Below are positions 1 to 9,796 of a stretch of DNA of 64,000 nt, piece by piece. Positions within the stretch are counted from its first letter, which is position 1. Each line of letters starts with the position of its first letter. The notes beneath the pieces were generated by a model that searched no databases, was not told where the DNA came from, and saw nothing but the letters and a program-made list of their open reading frames with translations. Source of the stretch: Rotaria socialis (lineage: Eukaryota; Rotifera; Eurotatoria; Philodinida; Philodinidae); assembly GCA_905331475.1 (NCBI GenBank), contig CAJNYU010004696.1:1-64000 (forward strand). Reading direction: 5' to 3'. The translations under genes were made by a program, and so were the position numbers.

Positions 1-509
1 TTTTTTCTACCTCAAATGATTTTGAAACGTTTTATTGTTTTATAGTTTCGCGCTAATTAAAATGACGTCATCAATAGTTGTTAACCAGTAGTCTATTGCT
101 TTACATTTGATTCAAGATAATGATTCATGAAAATAATTAATCGTTCAATGAAAAAAATTGTTAGACAACTGGTTGTTACATTTTCAGAGAGATTTCCTAG
201 TAATGAATTTCAAAATGATCGATTTAAGAATAGTGAATGCGAAATTTTTATTCAAAATTCGTATACGGAAATTAAAAAAAAATAAACGTTTGTAATGAAT
301 CTCAAAGTGAATCATTTATTTTTAAATCTTATTCTCGCTACTTTCGAAAATTCGGCTCGTGTGCTTTGCACCGCATTTCGTAGTCGAGTGAAACTCGAAT
401 ACCATCTAGTTTTCTTAATGAATTTTCAGAGATCAACTATATGATTTGATTCATTTTATTTTTAACTGTAGAATAAGATACGGCTCAAAATCTTTTGAGG
501 TAGAAAAAA
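1..509. mobile_element. Short non-autonomous DNA transposon (MITE-like) with terminal inverted repeats
   Basis: The first 29 bases, beginning TTTTTTCTACCTCAAA, are repeated in inverted form at 481-509, which ends TTTTGAGGTAGAAAAAA. The two arms differ at about three positions. The interior is AT-rich and has no reading frame of note. Inverted ends plus a non-coding interior of about 500 bp are the hallmark of a MITE. The left flank lies outside the window, so a target-site duplication cannot be tested and the true left end may lie upstream of base 1. Confidence 0.7.
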
Positions 510-862
510 GCTTAGATAAGAAAGAATATCATGCTTTTTTAAACATTTTTGCATATAAGATCAAGTAGTATAAATAAAAGAAAGTTATTCGATGCTCGAA
601 GTAAGCCTTCTTTAGAGAATATTGTTCGTAAATTTGAGACTCTGCTGTATTTTGTCTTCGTAGGAGCTGTGGATATGCTATGTAAATATGATTATATGAT
701 AACACAGGCCATATAGCATATAGGACATTGTATAACGAAAAATTGAATATCAACTCTGTTCAGTTAAATCATAGGCATATACAATCCGGATGACCGATTG
801 AAAAAGAGAAGACGATAGGCTTCAGTAGTAGTACACGTTTATTTTCGGCTTTCTTTTAGCTC
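510..862. other. Intergenic, no gene seen
   Basis: AT-rich spacer between two inverted-repeat elements. A 74-codon open frame on the minus strand (529-753) has no recognisable domain and the composition of random AT-rich DNA. Nothing else is supported. Confidence 0.5.
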
Positions 863-2446
863 CCCAAGTGAGCAAAAGACTGGTTAAATGACTAGTCTTT
901 TTTCTAGTCGTGTCGCCCCGTCTCGACTAGTCTTTGTCTCAAAAAGTCCTCGTCTGGGGCTAGTCCGAGGTTTTGACCGTCATGCATACGCGTCCTAGTA
1001 CTCTGATTGACGACTAGTCATAAAATCTAATAAGAGTAGTCGTGGCGAGTGTCCCTGTTGTTCGTCCGAAAATGGTTTATGAATGAAAAATTAAGGGCGT
1101 CTGGGACGAGTATACAACCAGCTGTAGCCTTATATAGTGGACGAGTCTGGACTAGTCTGAATGGAAATATGTAAGGATGAAGATTAGATTCGGACATGTA
1201 TACAATGTGACACTTACCCATCGCCAGAACCATTGAGCCATATGATCGAGAAGTCATATTCTGCACACTCACGATCATTCTAAGATGCTAGTTAATACAA
1301 ATTTTACTCCAAATTTTTAATTTTATGTATCAATAAAAATTATCTTTTACCGAAACGAAATTACTTCAGATAGCATTAAATGAAAATAAATTAAGAAGAT
1401 TTCATAATTTTTTCGACAAATATATTTTGATTCATAAGCAAGTGCGATTAATTAGTTGGGCTTTGAAAACATTAATTTGAGTATAAAAATAAAATTTATT
1501 TATGCCGGAAAGAAACTAGATTTTTTCAAACTATTTTAATTTTATTTCATACTCAAATCTTCGTACATTCATCTAATAAATAAATTATCTTAGCTTAATT
1601 TAGAATTATTACAATTGATATTTAACATAAACAAACATTATATTTTGATATGAAACGATTTAGGTGTTTCTCAATTTTTTTTAATTACTACCTATCACAA
1701 TTCAAAAAAAAATATAAATTAGCACTCCTAGATGCGAGATGAATTTTGTTGCTAGTACTAACCCCTGCTATTTTATGTTTTTATACACTCTTAAACTTTT
1801 AGCATAAGCTAATGCAAAATAAAATAAAATATATCAAGACAGGGATGCACGCAATATATTAAATCTTTTCGAATGCACTATTGATTACAGCAGACGCTCT
1901 AATTGTCCTTCTAGATAGAAAACAATTCGATAAGCATTGAGTAAATAAACACTTCTTAAAAAAGGACTAGTCATGACTCATGAGATGTCAAGAAGATGCT
2001 TCAGAGCAGTCCTAATAGCTGTTAAAGACTTTTCAGACTAGTCAATACCGTTTACGTCGGTTTGTTTCTGATTTTCTATGCATGGATGGGAGTCAATAAA
2101 TAAGTTTAGATCATATATACTTACGGCAGTCTATCTCAGTGTCCTAGTCTGCCGTCAGGATATCCATCATATCCCGAACACTGTCGTGCTGGATGTTCAA
2201 ATCCACTATGTAGTCTCTTTTTTTAATCTTCTTACTAGTCTGGACTGGGTCAGCAGACAACACGGACTTGACATGACTGAGCTCAAGGACATTTCAGACT
2301 AGTACATACGTGTTTGTAAGACACTCCTCATTAAGCTGACTATGCAAGACGGGTATGCAAGACGTTTCAGACTAGACTTGACGGAAGCTGCGGACATTTC
2401 TGACTAGTCATTTCGGCAGTCTCCCTTCATTTTTTGCTTACTTGGG
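863..2446. mobile_element. 1.6 kb non-autonomous DNA transposon with GACTAGTC subterminal repeats
   Basis: The left end (863) reads CCCAAGTGAGCAAAA and the right end (to 2446), read in reverse complement, CCCAAGTAAGCAAAA. The similarity continues inward to a shared AAATGACTAGTC on both sides (886-897 and 2402-2413). The word ACTAGTC or GACTAG recurs many times in both subterminal zones (about 870-1155 and 1965-2415), as is usual for binding sites of a transposase supplied elsewhere. The middle is AT-rich. Frames of 71-83 codons inside show no domain. I could not define a clean target-site duplication. The right end lies 63 bp before the receptor start codon, so the element may form part of that promoter. 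Confidence 0.7.
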
Positions 2447-2509
2447 TCTACTCAACTAATCTAATCATAAATAGAAAGAAAATAATCTTTATTCACAAAT
2501 CATTACAGC

Positions 2510-3466
2510 ATGTCAAACAGCACCGCGACATCAAGTGCCGATTTAGAGGAAAATTTGGTCACTACCTATTATCCGCTAACTTTGGTCATTGTTGGTACTC
2601 TATTAAATCTTCTAACATTTATTATTCTTTGCCGACCAACTTTTCGTAACACGAAAAAACAACCAATAATTCATTACATGCGTACAATAGCCATATTTGA
2701 TATTTTCATGCTGTATGGGTGGAATCTTGATCATTATCTTTCCAATGCTCATGGATATATGCTACTAACGTATTCGATACCAACATGCAAGTTTTTTGGA
2801 TTTCTTAACTACTTTTCTGCGCAATCATCGGCTTGGCTTCGTGTCTTCATTTGTTTTGATAGGTATTTATCGGTCAGTCGCCTTCATCGTACTTGGTTTA
2901 GTGAGCAAAAAAGTGTTCTCATCATTATTACAAGCATTATTGTCGTTTTCATTATATTCAATTTTCATTTTTTTATTTTTGCTTGCTTCTATGAACCGGA
3001 TGGTTCAATAAATCCCAATTCTCAATTATATCAAATATATCCACTATGGGATTATATTAATTTGGGTGTGTATAACTGTTCACCTTTCATATTGATGATT
3101 ACATTGAACAGTGGCGTTATTTATCATTTAATACATCGTCATAATACAAGCTTAATTCAAAATTCACCTATTCAATATCGAACAATATCGATTACTTTGC
3201 TTGTCACAACATTTCTCTTTTTAATTATGACGATACCAGCAACAATTGATGCTGCATTCTTCTCCCCAACACCATCTGATACACTGGAAAAAATATTCGA
3301 TTCAGCTCTCTATACATATCATATAACATCATTTCCACTTTATTTCATTACATTTAATGCATTCCGACGAGAATGTATCATGATGATCACGCGCAAAAAT
3401 AATACTCAAAGAATTGTACCATCACAGAATACTCTTGGTACGACAAATCTACCGAATGAATTCTAA
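2510..3466 (+). CDS. Rhodopsin-family G-protein-coupled receptor (peptide-receptor-like), 318 aa
   Basis: A single-exon 7-transmembrane receptor. Hydrophobic helices lie at about residues 20-42, 56-78, 93-118, 137-160, 185-208, 226-250 and 264-287. The short N-terminus carries a glycosylation site (NST at residues 3-5). Helix 1 has an LLN in the place of the family GN motif. Cys93 at the top of helix 3 is placed for the conserved disulphide, and helix 3 ends in a clear DRY (117-119). Helix 7 ends SFPLYFITFNAFRRE, a diverged NPxxY. The loops are short and the cytoplasmic tail is about 30 residues. The pattern resembles FMRFamide-receptor-like orphan receptors that are expanded in rotifers and other invertebrates; the ligand is unknown. 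The start chosen is the first ATG giving a normal extracellular N-terminus. A polyadenylation signal follows about 120 bp after the stop. Confidence 0.85.
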   Translation: MSNSTATSSADLEENLVTTYYPLTLVIVGTLLNLLTFIILCRPTFRNTKKQPIIHYMRTIAIFDIFMLYGWNLDHYLSNAHGYMLLTYSIPTCKFFGFLNYFSAQSSAWLRVFICFDRYLSVSRLHRTWFSEQKSVLIIITSIIVVFIIFNFHFFIFACFYEPDGSINPNSQLYQIYPLWDYINLGVYNCSPFILMITLNSGVIYHLIHRHNTSLIQNSPIQYRTISITLLVTTFLFLIMTIPATIDAAFFSPTPSDTLEKIFDSALYTYHITSFPLYFITFNAFRRECIMMITRKNNTQRIVPSQNTLGTTNLPNEF

Positions 3467-3585
3467 ACCATAAATCAAAACATACAAACTATAAAATACC
3501 TTTGCTTCTTAATTTCTAAATAATTGAACGAAACCTGCAGAATCTTTTACCGTTTATGTAATTGTATACTCATATATATTTATTC

Positions 3586-3591
3586 AATAAA
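3586..3591 (+). terminator. Polyadenylation signal of the receptor gene
   Basis: AATAAA lies 120 bp downstream of the receptor stop codon, followed by a T-rich tract at about 3610-3621. Confidence 0.6.
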
Positions 3592-3832
3592 GTTTTAAAA
3601 TGTTCTTTACCTTTTTTTTTGGTTAAATTTCTCAAATGCCTATGAAATGAATACTGTGCAATATTTTAAAGAGAGAGTAATAGCAGATAAAAAAATCCCC
3701 TGAATACAAAATAATTGATAAATTATAAAGTTCTCTCCACATTGGTTGACTTCTCTTGTTTAAATGTTGGAAAGAATTCTATGAAGATTCAGATCTTTTC
3801 AATACAAATTAGAAAAAAGTTTTCAGAAACTT

Positions 3833-4904
3833 TTGTGGAACTCACATATATTTTCGAAGAAAATAGTGAGTGTAAGTTGAATTGTTAGGTTTTTGCGGCC
3901 CCCTCCCAATTACAGACATAAAACATAAAAAACTAACACTTAGATGCACTAATTAGTAGCTTTTTTGGTATATGTCGATTGCCTATATTCACCACTACTT
4001 GCATCAGTAATAAAAATCTAGTTTCACTAATTAGAGATCATTATAATTACGATTTATTCTCTAATTAATCATCAAAATCTGTCATTTTTATTATTATAGT
4101 CCATCGCTACGTCAGCATGATATATTTTTATTATTACACACGTTAGCAACGAGTGTATACTACCGCTACAGAAGCTAGCAACTATTTTATACTACTATTA
4201 CACTTGTTACTTCTACCACCTACAATAAACAGATGAAGATTTTAATCTTTTTTTTCTCACACAAATACCTTAATCTAGAGCTTGAATCCACTTTAGTGTA
4301 TTTACAATTCGTAACTTTTCCATCCACTGGAAAACTTTTATCAAATTTTCGGTTATGAAAAAATGTATCAATTTCTCACCTAGTAATACGAAAAAATATC
4401 AATTTTTCAACAATATTGATAGTGTTATGTCAGGACATATCTGTCCTGCCATAAGTATGTTCTCTCTTCTTCTCTCGGTTTCATTCTATCACGTTTACAA
4501 TCATTCCATTCTTCTTCTCGTATCTATTCTATTTAAGTGAGTGTTAATGTTTAAAGAAGAGGGATTTTATTCTTGTGAAAATATAATAATAAGAAGAAGG
4601 CGAAATAAAGAAGAAGATTGTAACAGATAGCTATATCCTAAATACAGTTTAAACTATTATCATTCACAATATTCCTCAATGAAACCACTAAACACTTCAG
4701 CATACTGACATATTTTTAACAAAAATGTTTTCATACGTTCTCTCTAGTAATATTTCCTATTGATAGATCCAATAAATTTCAAATGTTAAAAAGGTTTTAT
4801 TATCTTACTTTTGAACAAAATATGATTTCACTATACTGAAAAAATAAAACTTCTATTTGATCAGTATCTAACTGACCGAAATATGTGAGTTCCACATATT
4901 AGCC
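3833..4904. mobile_element. Inverted-repeat element (MITE-like), about 1.1 kb
   Basis: The word TGTGGAACTCACATAT at 3833-3848 recurs in inverted form near 4883-4901 (ATATGTGAGTTCCACATA). A weaker match extends outward: GAAAAAAGTTTTCAG before the left copy and the complement of CTGAAAAGCTTTTCC after the right copy. A diverged third copy of the right end lies at about 46137-46205. The interior is AT-rich, with runs such as TTTTTATTATTA, and has no convincing frame (a 61-codon frame at 4355-4540 has no domain). Outer borders are uncertain by tens of bases. Confidence 0.5.
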
Positions 4905-4940
4905 CCAACGGGGCTGCGCTGAAAAGCTTTTCCTTTCATT

Positions 4941-6930
4941 TTCTCAATCATTTTCATAGACGAAAATATTAAGTTTATATAATATGAAGCTAAAAAAGAC
5001 ACCGAACCTCTATAGCAATCATTGAATACCGCCATCTTAATCATTTATTATGCTATGTGTAGTTCATGATGATTGTATTAAAAAGTTTCTACGTCACACT
5101 AATATATTTTTAAGAAATTTGAACTTGACTATAGACCTTTAAAAAAATGGCAAATCATTTTAAAAGGCATATAAAACGAATTAATGACTGCTGATGGTAA
5201 ATCTACAATGGCTCAGTGCTTCAAAAAATAATTTTCTCATACCGGAGTACTATATATGATTATTGTGAATTCTTATTTGCATAAGATTTATATCTATAGT
5301 ATTTGATTGAAAGAAATCAAAATTGATGTAGCTAGATATCAGAACGATCACACTCAAAGTATTGTCTCAGTGGACCACGCCTTTATGAGTACTCACAGTA
5401 CATGAAGTTTGAAATTTTTGTTGATAATAATAACATACTAAACGGTGTATAAGAGTTATAAGATAAATTCTTTTAAATTATATTGAATTGAATCATATCA
5501 CAAATTGCAACACGATTTGAGTCACCCTTGACAACAAATTTCTTAAGAATTTGAACAGGAATTCGATCTATGCCAATCCCACACAAAGAATTTTTTTTCT
5601 AGAATAATGATCTTCATTCTGTTTGTAATCTTCGAATTCAATCAAGAAAATTGCAATGTAAGCGTTTTTCTCTTGATTTTATTATGACCAATAAATATAT
5701 GCAACGTATTTATTTACTTTCCTGATCTTAATCATAAAGCAAGGTTCTAATCAATCAATCTCGATTGTTCTGTTACTTACTTTTTTTGAATCTGCATCTG
5801 ATCAAAATGTGTGTACAGTATGAAAAAAAGCGAAAATCATAACTATGAAAGAACGAAAGAAAAAACGACTAGGCTATTGTATATGAAGGACGTTTTTTCA
5901 ATAGTACTCATCTTGTCTTTTTATCACATGCGTCGTAAACAAGCTGGTAGAGATATATATCGAAAATACATATCAGATTGAATTATAATAATGCACACTG
6001 TTCACAAAAACACGGTGACGTATTTACCTCTTCAATCAAATATTTTCTATATAAACTGTAGAAGAAAAATAAATATACTTAAGAAAAAATAGACAGTAGT
6101 CATACACAAAGCAAAACAAAGTAAGTAAGTATCGTCATTGTCATCACTGTATTGTGTTTTAAAAAGGGAAAGTATTCAAACGTTACGAGTATTACTATTC
6201 GAATATGATTGACTAAATCAATTAAAATGAACACGTTTAAAATAAGTGTTCAACATATAAATAGCAACAAAGTGGCTTCTCTAGAACATTAAATAATATA
6301 GCTATAGAATTATCTGAGCTCGCATTCAATTATATCGTACATAGAAAGTAAAACCATTCATAAATTAATCTTATGCTAAATCAATCGTATATGAGTTGTA
6401 TAAAATTTGTGACAACTATTTATAGTTCTGTCTTTCAAGACCTTATTCTCAGGTTATGCTTGCGCTAGTTTTCAGTATAAATGATTGGTTGATAGACAAG
6501 ATTAATTTCTAAAATGTAGTTGCATAGGTGTAATGAATTAATTAAACCTGCAAGACATAGTACAATATTGGGTAATTACTAAAAAGGATTTAGAACGAAA
6601 CAAAGAGTTTAGAGAATCGATAATAAATTCGAACCTCATTTTCTAAGAACAATACTTTTGCTCATGCATTCTTTTCCAGCATCAAGGTGTACTTACTTAT
6701 CTACATTTAACCACTAATTATATCTATAGTCCTATCAGCTTACTCAAAATAAATTGGAAATGAACAAGTTTGTTATCCTATAAATTTATTTGAGCACAAG
6801 GAAAACTAGACGACGCAAAACGGAAGGAATATTGTATCATATTTTATTATAAGTATTTGAACGACTTTGATAAATTTCTAAATCATTTGTTTTTAACAGC
6901 AGCGAAAATAACTACACAATGAATATAAAG
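4941..6930. other. Intergenic, no gene seen
   Basis: Two kilobases of AT-rich DNA on which I find no long frame, no tRNA-like fold and no clear repeat. It separates the inverted-repeat element from the hairpin and the ACCGCGGT cluster. Confidence 0.5.
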
Positions 6931-6946
6931 GGAGACTACCATTTTG

Positions 6947-6990
6947 ACGAAATTTACTTTTGCAGAAAAAACTGCAAAAGTAAATTTCGT
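6947..6990. repeat. Perfect 19-bp hairpin with a 6-nt A loop
   Basis: ACGAAATTTACTTTTGCAG (6947-6965) is followed by six A and its exact reverse complement (6972-6990). After a short mismatch the flanks add agacta/tagtct pairing. It sits about 45 bp left of the ACCGCGGT cluster. It could be a tiny palindromic element, or an end structure of the neighbouring element. Confidence 0.8.
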
Positions 6991-7033
6991 ATAGTCTAGC
7001 CTTATGTTGAATTATAATGTCATTGTGTAATTA

Positions 7034-7818
7034 CACCCACGGAAAAAAAATTATACAAAACCGCGGTTTGATCCGAGAAAACCGCGGTATTATTTTGATC
7101 CCATTTAAAACCGCGGTATGCACACTCATAACCGCGGTTTTCATTATAGCGGTTATCAGCGGTTTTCCAAACCGCGATGNAACGGTTTTCCAAACCGCGG
7201 TGTACTCGGTAACAACGGCGGTTCTGAATATAGCGGTTGTTAACGATTTTTTAAGCCGCGGTGCACTCGATAATAACCGCGGTTCTGAAAACAGCGGTTT
7301 GCATGTGAGGAATCGCGGTGCATACCAAAGTGTCAAGGAATGTTTAAGGACCTTCGATATGCCCCATAAATTCTGGCAAATTTTACTTATATCACATACA
7401 TAATATAAGAACTCTACAAAGACACTTTGTGGAAATGGAGCTCGGGAGAGTTCAATACACTGCCCCTCGAAGGGCGCTACACCTGAAACTTTCAAGGTAC
7501 AGGTTATGTTCGGTACACCTGCTCCTATTGAGTCTAGTGTATCGAAAAAAACCGCGGTTTTTGGATGTAACGGTAGCCAGACCATTTATGCATTTCAAAA
7601 AAAACACCCAAAACGGCGTTGTTCGAAACCACGGTTTTTCTCGGTTTTCAAAACCGCGAAAGTCAGACCATCTATGCGTATCTCTAAACCGCGGTTCTGG
7701 GTGGTGTTAGAGATACGCATAGATGGTCTGATTTTCGCTATTCGAAAATACCGGCCGAAACCGCGGTTTTTGTGACCGGCGATTACCGCGGTTTTTTGAA
7801 AAAATTTTCTGCGTCGGA
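7034..7818. mobile_element. Cluster of ACCGCGGT palindromes, probably a non-autonomous DNA transposon
   Basis: Eleven exact CCGCGG sites (7061, 7082, 7111, 7132, 7195, 7256, 7277, 7552, 7689, 7761, 7786), plus many one-base variants, lie in 730 bp of otherwise AT-rich DNA, usually flanked as AAACCGCGGTTT. Three neighbour spacings are exactly 21 bp. The two outer edges look like inverted termini: CCCACGGAAAAAAAATT on the left and, in reverse complement on the right, CCGACGCAGAAAATTTTTT, each running into CAAAA and an ACCGCGGT. A central 230-bp spacer (about 7318-7545) lacks the motif. Frames of 86-184 codons across it only translate the repeat (recurring TAV) and are not genes. One unresolved base (n) is at 7180. 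Confidence 0.6.
7663..7731. repeat. 24-bp perfect inverted repeat inside the ACCGCGGT cluster
   Basis: TCAGACCATCTATGCGTATC and four more bases (7663-7686) are exactly complementary to 7708-7731, with a 21-nt spacer that itself holds an ACCGCGGT. Pairing continues outward imperfectly for about 10 more bases (GCGAAAGTC against GATTTTCGC). Confidence 0.85.
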
Positions 7819-8848
7819 TAATAGAGAATTTTATGCTGATTTTTTCTAAATACAAATCATCACATATATTAAAGGAGCTTCAGGAATTTTGGGTTGAGCT
7901 TGGGCATATTTCCTTTAGGAAACAGCTCATTTTTTGAGATTTTTCAATAGGTCTCCTGCAGCCATTCGTGCAGATCCCATGCTAATTTTTTTCTAGGGTT
8001 GTAGTCCGCAGAGACTATTTCTAGATTTTACATATCAGCTCCCTAGAAATTCTATTTCTTGGGAGATAGCCTAACCTGAAAGTCGCCATTTTTATCAAAA
8101 ATCTGCTTTTGAGACGACTGTTCTGTCAAAAAGGACTCAATTAGCGAGCTGAAATTTCTAGAGATGATAGATCTTTTAGGTCTCTATTCATGCTAAAAAT
8201 TTCAAACCTTTAGCTAACTCCGATGAAAAATTATGAGGCATCAAACTTACCAAAAAAGGATTTTTTCGCATATATTTTGTGGTTCATAAAATTTCAATGG
8301 TTCAATATTTTCAGGCAAAAATTTTATGATGAATAGAACTCACTGAGTTGTATATCTAAAATAAATTCCAGCTTAACCGATCGAGTAGTTCATGAGATAT
8401 GATCACCTTAGGACCCACCTTGATGAGGATTATCATTTTAGGGCTTTTCGTAAAATGTTCATGAAAGATAGAGCGATGAATATTTTTAAATCGGCTTTCG
8501 GCAAAATTCTAAGAATTATTTCCTCTACAACATATCCAAAATTGAGCAAAATCTGACGATCTCGATTGAGCAAGGTCCCTGTTGGGCAGGTCGTGGCTTA
8601 TATGGACTGGCTCATATACACGTTATTGTATAGGGACAAGGAATCATTCAATGTAAATAGTTCAATGCTAATAAAAATCTAACACTGGAATCAAACGAAA
8701 AAAAAGTTTCCTGTTTTTGTACAAATAAAAGCTGCTGATATCTTACTGATGATGATGCGCTCATAGCTCCCTAGTTCGAGAAATCATATTGTAAGATCTC
8801 ATGAAATCTTGCATCTGATCTTATATGATCTTCCACGATCATACGAAA
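7819..8848. other. Intergenic, no gene seen
   Basis: No frame with a recognisable product on either strand. The composition is a little less AT-rich than its surroundings, and it lies between two repeat elements, so it may be an old element without visible ends. Confidence 0.4.
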
Positions 8849-8849
8849 A

Positions 8850-8995
8850 TCCGACAAAAAATCGTAGTTCCTGAGATCTTAGATCAGGTCGAACAATCAG
8901 ATTCTTCAAAGATTGTATTAATGTGTAAGATCTTTCAAGAATATGATTGTTTGACCTGATCTAAGATCTCAGGAACTACGATTTTTTTGTCGGGT
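8850..8995. repeat. Foldback element with about 60-bp arms
   Basis: The left arm (about 8850-8910) starts TCCGACAAAAAATCGTAG and is almost fully complementary to the right arm (about 8935-8995), with a spacer of about 24 nt. Both arms carry CTGAGATCTTAGATCAGGTC or its complement. The arms differ at only a few positions, so the copy is fairly young. It is a palindromic MITE or foldback type, with no coding. Confidence 0.8.
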
Positions 8996-9133
8996 TTTTG
9001 TAAGATTTCGCCCGTATCTTGTATGTGTTTCATGTGATCTTGTGTCAGATTTTTCGACCTTGGTCGTTGTTGCTGCACGTGTTCGTACTTGTTTCTCTAG
9101 TCCGTGTCAGTCACACTTTTATTATCCTAGCAA

Positions 9134-9720
9134 GGGACTATTTCCAAGTGTTTCGCACCGTTTGCTCTAATATTTTGCTCATAGCAAGGATCCGATGAGA
9201 TTAGGAATAGCCTAAAAGATTTCGTGCCATTAGATTTTTCCTTCGAAGTTATGACCGTTTTACTGAATTTTCGACCTTGGACAAGGAATTTCGAACTGAA
9301 ATTTTTCCTAACAATAGATCTCATCGATGTTAGAACGTTCCAAAAGTTTCAGTTAAAGCTGATACTTTTTTTTACAGATATTGCAGATTGAAGAAAAGTC
9401 AATTTTACGATAATTTTTGGAGCATGGCCGTTTTCTTGAATCTGCAATATCTCTAAAAGAAAGTATCAGTTCTAACTGAAATTTTTGGAATGTTCTAACA
9501 TCGATGAGACCTATTGTTAGGAAAAATTTCAGTTCGAAATTCCTTCATACAGTTTTTCTATAAATTCCTTGTCCAAGGTCGAAAATTCAGTAAAACGGTC
9601 ATAACTTCGAAGGAAAGATCTAATGACACGAAATCTTTTAGGATTTTCCTAATCTCATTGGATCCTTTCAATGAGCAAAATATTAGACCAAACGGTGTGA
9701 ATCACTTGGTAATGTTCCCT
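9134..9720. repeat. Foldback element with about 250-bp arms, just upstream of the three-gene cluster
   Basis: The left arm begins AGGGACTATTTCCAAGTG (9134) and the right arm ends as its diverged complement at about 9720. Long matching blocks include TCGAAGTTATGACCGTTTTA against TAAAACGGTCATAACTTCGA, and GATATTGCAGATT against AATCTGCAATATC near the centre (about 9377 and 9440). Arms are roughly 85-90% alike by eye, with a small insertion in the right arm near 9545. Frames of 65 and 71 codons are mirror images of each other and are not genes. The right edge lies 77 bp before the first start codon of the cluster. Confidence 0.85.
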
Positions 9721-9734
9721 CGTAAGTAAATACT

Positions 9735-9794
9735 TGTTTTTTCTAGATTTATGATTTTAGCATAAACCTTATTTTTACTCAAGTAAATATTTAG
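9735..9794 (+). promoter_or_regulatory. 3' splice sites ahead of the coiled-coil gene (possible leader trans-splicing)
   Basis: TGTTTTTTCTAG ends at 9746, and AATATTTAG ends at 9794, two bases before the ATG at 9797. Such acceptor-like sites with no donor visible between the foldback element and the ATG fit either a 5' UTR intron or spliced-leader addition, which is established in bdelloid rotifers. Confidence 0.45.
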
Positions 9795-9796
9795 CT

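Noticed and set aside
2078-2302. 74-codon frame before the receptor
   Set aside because: Lies within the GACTAGTC transposon and has no transposase motif.
4355-4540. 61-codon frame with hydrophobic tail
   Set aside because: Short, AT-rich, inside an inverted-repeat element, no homologue recognised.
7031-7585. 184-codon minus-strand frame and overlapping plus-strand frames of 86-128 codons
   Set aside because: They translate the ACCGCGGT repeat in several frames (recurring TAV words) and include the unresolved base at 7180; no domain or start context.
7034-7818. CRISPR-like array
   Set aside because: The motif is short and palindromic, spacing is irregular apart from some 21-bp steps, spacers are not of uniform length, and the host is eukaryotic.
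9127-9729. Two small frames with a shared KFLVQGRKFSKTVITS peptide
   Set aside because: They are the two arms of one foldback repeat read on opposite strands, not paralogous genes.
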